Positions 57,468 to 64,000 of a stretch of 64,000 nucleotides of DNA are shown one piece after another. The DNA lies in contig CM060733.1 of assembly GCA_030704615.1 (NCBI GenBank), positions 36,890,001 through 36,954,000 on the forward strand. Reading direction: 5' to 3'. The notes beneath the pieces are model-generated. The model saw nothing but the letters and a program-made list of their open reading frames with translations, did no database searches and was not told the origin of the DNA. The position numbers and the translations under genes are program-made. Origin of the DNA: Takakia lepidozioides. Lineage: Eukaryota > Streptophyta > Takakiopsida > Takakiales > Takakiaceae. Numbering within the stretch: position 1 is the stretch's first letter; each line of letters begins with the position of its first letter.

Positions 57468-57924
57468 CTGCAAAAATATACAGAGTGAAGATACAACAAT
57501 TAGGTGAGTGCCTGCTCAGGTCACACAAACTAGTAATACATCTACACCTATGGTCAGTTTATAACAAGGTCCAACATAGCCGACTGACGGGTTTGACAAT
57601 CTAATATGTGCTTCCTCTTCATCATATGTAGTCCTAGCAGAGTTAAAAAAAAGCAGTGAGCTTGCTATTTCTAGCACAGAGAACAACCTTATGTTTAACA
57701 GCTGTACAAACTCAAGCCCCTCATCAGAACTTCAATCTGTACATGTCCACCAGTGTCTGGGAACCATTGGACCAGAGGAAGTGGCCTATTGAAGCCCATA
57801 CAATTATATGAGAACCATGAATTGCTTTTTCCGAACATGCATCAAGTGACAATGCAATCCTACATGTATGGTACACAGCAATATGAGAAGCTCAAAGAAC
57901 AGAATGTACGTTTGCGGTACTTGT

Positions 57925-58345
57925 GGCCATAGACCCAGCACCCACTTCGGGCAGAACAAGAAGGAACAGACACTACCTTTGTGAGCGGCTCACTCCAGTA
58001 GTGGTACTTACCTCGATATAACAATTAGTTCGGGCTTTCCAGATTTCATCTAGAAAGCCCTTCACACAAGCCTCTGCTGTGTGAGCTCAGCAATTGGACC
58101 CCAACAGGACCAGGGATTTAGGCTCAGCCTTGAAATTTTGAAAGTTGGTGAACAGAGATGCAGGGACTATGTTCTTGATGGTCCTGGAGAGGGTCGCTCT
58201 CTGATGAGAATACCCCCAATATTGTATCAGAAAATGGATATTGTCTTCAGGCCGCCCTCACATCGGGCATTGACAATCTCCCTTTCCTCTCTGCATCTGT
58301 CTATTATTCAAAGGAGGACTCCCCACCCCGAGTTTATATTTCAGT
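57925..58345 (-). mobile_element. LINE-like fragment (right copy of 15.5 kb)
   Basis: Right-copy equivalent of 15523-15960. Confidence 0.4.
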
Positions 58346-59984
58346 CTCATGCCGAGGGTCGGTTAGCCCTTCAGATCATCCTTAAGGTCCCCACCCATGT
58401 CACAGACAGGAAACTGGAACAGAACAGAACAGAGACCAGAGAAGTGAGAGAAGAGCATCTAGAGGGGTAAATAAGAATGACAATAGAGCTGATCCCCACA
58501 GAAAACTGCATATCTTGGCTTGTCAAGAGGAACATTATTGCATCTAGGGATCTTTTGCGGCTGGCAGAATGCAACTATTGCCTTGAGGAACTCATGCGCA
58601 CTCAAATTGTTGTTGTTCACAAATGCAGCATTTTTTACCTGCTGGTGCAGATGTTAACCACTCAGCAGTCTCTGAGTTGCTCAGTTGGTCAAACTCAGAT
58701 ATGCCGCTCCTTCGGTTGTTGCATGGTCTGTCAAGTCAGCCTTGCAGTAACCGATGTCCTGTAGCCTGTCATATGCCTGCATCATCATGCTCCACTTTAC
58801 ATTGTCTCCTCTTAGATCTAACCAAAATCCCAAGTAACATTTCCACATATCAGAAGCCCCTGGGAAGCCCTCTCCCCCTCCCTCTGCCTGCTCTCATCCT
58901 TCAACTTGCAACCCAAAAAAACTCGCTGCACAAGCTCCTCAGAGTTGTACCATAGCTATTTTCAATCCCATGCAAGACTGAATTCTGGAAGGGTAACGGA
59001 TAACTCGGATCCTGACTAGAGATGCATTAGCTACATGAGTCTAAGCAATTCGAACGAATAGCGCAGTAGTTATGGCACCTAGGCACACCATGGACGGTTA
59101 CTAGGTTCAAAAGTAGGAACCAAGAAGCCACCAAGCCAGCATGAGTTGTGGCTTTTATTACATCACCCACACAGCCATAAGGTTGGGCATCACATGGCCG
59201 TTTACAAGTCAATAGGGAAGACTCGACACTAAACCCCGGTCACACTAAATTAGCCATATCAGTGCCAACTTTCAAACAAGGGCTTGAGGGGGCATTAGTG
59301 ATGTTGGGGTTCTATTTTTCCACCTTTGCAACTGTTATTGGGCAAGTGAAACAACAGTCTACATTATGCAAGGTTGCATGGACAAGGAAAATACCCGATT
59401 AAGGACTAGAGTGTCAAACATCTTAAGAGACGTGTGGCTTAAAATTGTCAGCACTGGAAATAGCTCGAGAGCCAAAGAGACACTGCACATCACTCCCACC
59501 ATCATGTACGACTCTTATGATTACACTATGAGAAAGACTTGCCAGGTTCTGAAGATGGAACTGAAGGTTCACAAGAAGCAACTGCTGGAATGACTGCTGT
59601 CAATACAGTAAATGATATAATTTTAATAACTAGCTACGATGTGCAGAAACTACACCTCTATTCAGACTTGGAAATGAAGCTTGCCTATGTACATGGGAAC
59701 CCAGTTTGATTACTGGCCTGCTAAATCTCCCAGAACATGCAAATCTGCTGATCACAACCTGTCAATGAAATGCCTTTTGCCCGCGCAGGGCTCTTTTTCT
59801 CCTTTCCTCTTTTCTTTCCATCTGCTATGCTTTCTTTCTTAGGCCTTCCCTTCTGGCCCTCTTTCCCCCCTCTTGTGCTGGGTAGTTCTCTGTGTTCATA
59901 GCCCCTTGGAGGTTATTTTTCCTTTTGTATTCTACCCCTCTTATTCCAGGGCTTTCTATCAGATCCTGTTTTTAAAGAACCCAA
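58346..59984. other. Unassigned DNA inside right block B
   Basis: Matches left 15961-18546 but lacks the left's 17322-18267 and a 44-bp stretch, and has a 33-bp insertion near 59584. No gene recognised; the weak tRNA-like sequence near 59045-59115 is here. Confidence 0.4.
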
Positions 59985-60296
59985 CAAACAAATGCAGCGG
60001 GAATGCTTCAAGCCGAATGGCATCACCTTTATGTCTCTTCTGTTTGCTTGCGGCCATGGGGGTCTAGTGGATGAAGGCTGTTAATACTTCCAATTCCATG
60101 AGCCGAGATTATGGTGTTACTCATACAATTGGACCATTTTGTGGACCTCCTTGGTCGCATAGGTTCATTGGATGAAGCAGAAGATTCCATTAGCAGAATG
60201 CCAATTGAACCGGATGCTGGGCTCTCTGGGTCCAAGTCCTTACATTTTAGCCTGTGGAGGAGCAAAAAAGCACCTAGCATTGAACTGGCTATGTCA
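59985..60296 (+). pseudogene. PPR C-terminal relic (right copy)
   Basis: Same relic as 18547-18860 (CFKPNGITFMSLLFACG, HFVDLLGRIGSLDEAEDSI) with the same stop after GLVDEGC. Confidence 0.85.
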
Positions 60297-61498
60297 ACAT
60301 TCAGTTAGGTCAGTAGTTTTGACCATCGGAAGATGTGTGAAGAGGGATGTTGTTCCTTCCTACTTGGTGTTAGATACCAAAGCATTAGGAGCCAGTCCCC
60401 TTAACATGTATGACGATTGACGAATGCACCTTCCACCTTCTGCAGGAAGTTGCTTGGCATCTCTGATTTAGCCGCCACCAACTTGGTCAATAGAAGCCAC
60501 AACTTCAATGGATCTGCAACCAAACAATGACATGACCATTATTTAAGATGCTGAGGTAAGTTGATATGATCGCATGTAGTTTCACACTTTGGGAGTATGA
60601 TCTCATTGTGGACAGCAATGTACTATAGAAGGAAGAATAGGTCAGTTGCGTGCTGCACAATGAACTATAACAAGATGACATACACGTAACAATTTTCATG
60701 CATATCAACATAACTCATGGTTCCTTGCTCCACTTGTATACTGACCCTAGCTTGTGGCTTGTTATAAAAAATGTCAGGGAATGGCTGGAACTGCCACAGG
60801 TCAGGCACAATCCACCCACAAATTGAGGCAGGGAGACCTCCACACTTTCAATCTTAAGCGGGACTTTTTGTACACTTCCTTACCTTACCATGCTACATGA
60901 ATTTTTGTAATCGGCTTCTGTTTGAAAGTATTTCCACAAGCGACAGGTGACATGCAAACTTGAGTTCCAGTGTATGCGAGTCGATCTGACTACGAGAAAG
61001 TTGCCCCATTGCAACTTACAAGAGAGTACCTCTCAAATGATTGTGTACAATCTGGTGAAAAAGGGAGCAATCTAACCAGTCAAACTAGAAAATTCTGCAT
61101 GGTAGTCGAATCTTCTTGACATAACCGTATCTACAAATCCCTCATTTTGTTCTAGTTGAGGTGGATTGAAAAATTTCCTTGCAAATACAAAGCAAGATTC
61201 TGTGGCTTCCAGGGGGGACAGCTGGAAGGAAAGAGTAGCTGGAAAGAAAAACTGGATGGGCTGCGACAATGAATTGCAGGACACTCTGAGAGCTCTACTT
61301 CAAAAGAACTACCCAGACATCAACCCTCATACAATTGCCTGTACATTTCTTGCAAAGCCTACAACAATTTTATTAATGACCAACCTCAAACAATGTAAAT
61401 CTGGAAAAAGGGAATTTCTCACTTGATACACCTAGGGAGGACTAACTGACCGCAATACAAAGCCCCAAAACTTTCCAGCAAGATAGCAGGTTTTGGTG
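60297..61498. other. Unassigned DNA 3' of the right importin copy
   Basis: Matches 18861-20073; nothing recognised beyond the probable importin 3' UTR. Confidence 0.4.
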
Positions 61499-63688
61499 TT
61501 ATTGGCGTCCCACCACACCAGCAGCCAATGCTGCAGCAGACTTTTCTGCTGTCTCTTTCTCAAACTCTTTTCGCCTTTCCTCTGCATGCTGAGCCAGGCC
61601 ATGAGCCATAGCTTGGTGCTGAAAATCCAATGATCCGGAAAGGGCTTGGAATCTTGCCGGATCGGTGCCTGATATTGCTGTATCATACAGACAGCAGTTA
61701 CCAAGAGGTAAATTGAAACTGGAGGTATATACGAAACCGTTGACTTTCTATACTAATATCAAAGGAAAAAAAACACACCATTTTCATGCAGAAGACCTCT
61801 CCAACCTGTTTCTTGCATCCTTTCAATTCTTGGTGCGCAAGCATACAAGTGCTGCGATCATTTATACCTATTATCAGAAAGTTTTTTCGTGAAATGCAGA
61901 AACAAAGTATTGTTTGCAGCCTACTCTCTTACAGGAGGATACAGCCTAGCATAGCTACGGTAGTACACACCCATACACCAGAGTTACACACCTTTCATAA
62001 CATCAGAAAAGAAGATGAAGGGATCCACGTTGTCAATGGGTGCCTGAAACTCCTCATCGTCCGTAAACTCATCATAAGAATCATCGGAGTCATCCCCATG
62101 TGTTGAGAAGACTTTTGCCTGTTCAGCCCAGCAGAATCAACAGATCATCTCACCAAACAGATGAACATCAGTGTCAGTTCTACGTCCACACTCAGGCCTA
62201 AAGGAATCCAGTACAGATTGTGAACATGAAACGAGTAATCCAAATTGAGAATACCCACACTGATTTGAGGACACATGGCTTGACTCTACAAGCATGTATT
62301 CTACCTGAGCGGCCATTCTGGAGCTTGTGTTTCAGCTCCTTATCCCAGTCCCCGTCATCACCAGAACGCCAGCCATCCAAATCTTCATCATCCTCATCCA
62401 CATCCTCCACCTTACCTAACTCTATAAACAGACCCTCCCAGACATGTCAGAAAGTGAAGGAGATTGAAAAGACATACATGAACATTAAAAGAGCAACTGG
62501 GTACTGCCATAACAATGACGAAGACATGTCAAAGACGACAAATATCACAGCATCCAGAAGGCACCCTGCAAAAGAAATACGAATGTCATTAAAACAAGTA
62601 GAAACCAACCTGCGTGCTGATCCTTGTAGGCCACAAGCAGCTTGAGGAGAGCCCGGAAAACCTGATCCAGACCTACCTGCAACTCAGGTGGCATTGCTGC
62701 CACCGGCACTGGCAGCAAAGATACCATCCTCAATATGCAAACCTTCTTATCATGCTCCCTGTAACACACCATTCCCCAAAATGAGTAATCAGAAGGAACC
62801 TCAGGAGCCATATAAACGAGTTCAACAAGCCACTAGTTACAATCAGAAGACCACTTTCTTGTATGTTTCATGGTTAGTTGTTTCATGGTATGTTTCATAG
62901 ATAACAGGTGCCAGTCTTCCTTGTATGGCTTACAAATACAACAATACCTCGTAGGAATCAGTACCTGATGAAGTGAACAGGTTTTCCGGTCTTCTTCACT
63001 TCGTAAAGCATTTGAAACCAAGCTTGGAAAACTTCGCCAGTCACTCCCAATTTTTGTAGAATATTGAGACATAGGCCTGCATTGTAGTAGAGCCCATTTG
63101 CAACCTGCAGAAGTAGAATCCCACAAGCCTCGAACTGAAACTCAACCTATTAACTTGCTATTTAAAGTTAAAATGAGCTTTTCAGCAAGGTACATCAATG
63201 GTGTCAGACATCTTTTAAGGGCTAACCAACCAAGGAGCAAACAATTGGCAAAACCTGAAGAAGTGATGTAGGCATGCTTCACACTAGGAAGCACACACAA
63301 CCCCTTCATGATACAACTAATTCAACTCTAATTATTCCAAATGATACACAATGCCAGAAATTGCATGACTATCCGAATGAATTGATGAGTGATATTAAAT
63401 GACAAAAAGGATAGCGAGAGGCGAGGGGCCGGGGGGGTGTGGTGCTTTATCCGTCAACTGAGTCGCGCGAAGGTAAGTTCAGAGACCTGTGAGAGAAAGC
63501 AGACGTACCACTTCCATCACTAAGTCCTTCAAATAGTTCTTCCTGGTCTTTCGAAGACTTTCAACACTGACTTGTAAGTAGGGCTCCACCCATTGACCCA
63601 CACGTCCCCGGCAGTTTTGTAACACTGCCTCTATCAACTTTGGTGCTGGCTCGATATCACTGTCTTCAAGTTTGTCATCTGATAATAC
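61499..63688 (-). pseudogene. Importin-7/8-like (SAD2) C-terminal exons, right copy
   Basis: Exons 63509-63688, 62965-63104, 62610-62758, 62305-62421, 61992-62118 and 61499-61677 (stop) match the left exons, with all splice sites kept. Exon 62305-62421 is 33 bp shorter than its left counterpart, through a 31-bp and a 2-bp deletion that together keep frame. The phase-1/phase-0 clash before AKVFSTHGDD is shared with the left copy. The gene's earlier exons would lie beyond 64000, so a complete N-terminus is possible for this copy. Function as for the left copy: nuclear import receptor. Confidence 0.8.
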
Positions 63689-63756
63689 CTGTCACATCTT
63701 AACACTTTAAGCAGGTGCGATAAAGAATGTACTCATTAGGGATTGTCTACCGCAGC

Positions 63757-64000
63757 CTTGTGGCCATAGACCCTGCGTGCCCAGTTTGGGCGGAACAAAA
63801 GCGACCAGAAACTACCTTTGTGAGGGGCTCAATCCGGTAGTGGGACTTACCTTGGTATAGACAATTAGTTCGGGCTTTCCAGATATCCTCTAGAAAGCCC
63901 TTCACACAAGCATCAATCTGCTGTGTGTGAGCAGCCCAAAGTTAGACCCCAACAGGGCCAGGGCGTTAGGCTCAACCTCACGATTTTGGAAGTTGGTGCA
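63757..64000 (-). mobile_element. LINE-like fragment (right copy of 22.4 kb), cut by window end
   Basis: Right-copy equivalent of 22352-22595. Confidence 0.4.

Larger units (their letters stand above)
52692..64000. repeat. Segmental duplication, right copy of block B (runs off the window)
   Basis: Collinear with 12112-22595. Contains the dispersed repeat unit (52692-53355), the SINE, acidic-protein exons, PPR relic and importin exons 2-7. Confidence 0.93.

Overview
The window looks like nuclear DNA of a land plant with a large, repeat-filled genome, most likely a fern, lycophyte or bryophyte. The grounds are an intronless PLS-class pentatricopeptide (PPR) gene of the editing-factor type plus several PPR relics, spliced genes with GT-AG introns, and remains of Mutator (MULE), PIF/Harbinger, En/Spm-like, LINE, SINE and LTR elements. 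The species assignment is inference. There is no bacterial, organellar or viral organisation.

Layout. 0.7-1.5 kb: a broken FCP1-like phosphatase gene (minus). 2.05-2.97 kb: a tandem repeat with telomere-like motifs. 3.55-5.80 kb and 12.1-22.6 kb: two blocks that recur, joined together and in the same orientation, at 50.45-64.0 kb, forming a segmental duplication. Between the two left blocks lies the PPR gene (8.16-10.44 kb) with a decayed E2/DYW tail. The duplicated block carries the 3' part of an importin-7/8-like (SAD2) gene (minus), two exons of a very acidic protein (minus), a tRNA-derived SINE, LINE-like fragments and PPR relics. The left copy has no importin exons 5' of 23.08 kb. The right copy runs off the window end.

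24.3-36.2 kb is a TE nest. It holds a probable PIF/Harbinger element with an intact Myb/SANT gene (plus) and a frameshifted DDE transposase (minus), inserted in a third copy of the 11.85-12.78 kb repeat. It also holds a WD40 gene fragment, a SINE and an En/Spm-type ORF.

36.25-49.64 kb is the most interesting part: a ~13.4 kb Mutator-like element bounded by long terminal inverted repeats (TIRs). Its left TIR is split by a 727-bp solo LTR with a perfect 5-bp target duplication. The transposase N-terminal half lies on the plus strand and its DDE/SWIM half on the minus strand, as expected after one internal inversion (~38.7-43.0 kb). Convergent to the transposase, in the position mudrB holds in MuDR, is a large accessory gene (four clean exons, ~1340 codons) encoding a C2HC zinc finger, a basic region and a Gln-Thr repeat domain. 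A short CAGTCTG/CAGTCCGC-type motif fills the TIRs, at least two introns, the spacers and, as CAG-ACT codons, the accessory gene itself. In-frame stops show the element is decayed, mostly in a C-to-T pattern.

All calls come from reading the sequence; no database search was run. Several reading frames open upstream without an ATG, and I note where that affects a start.
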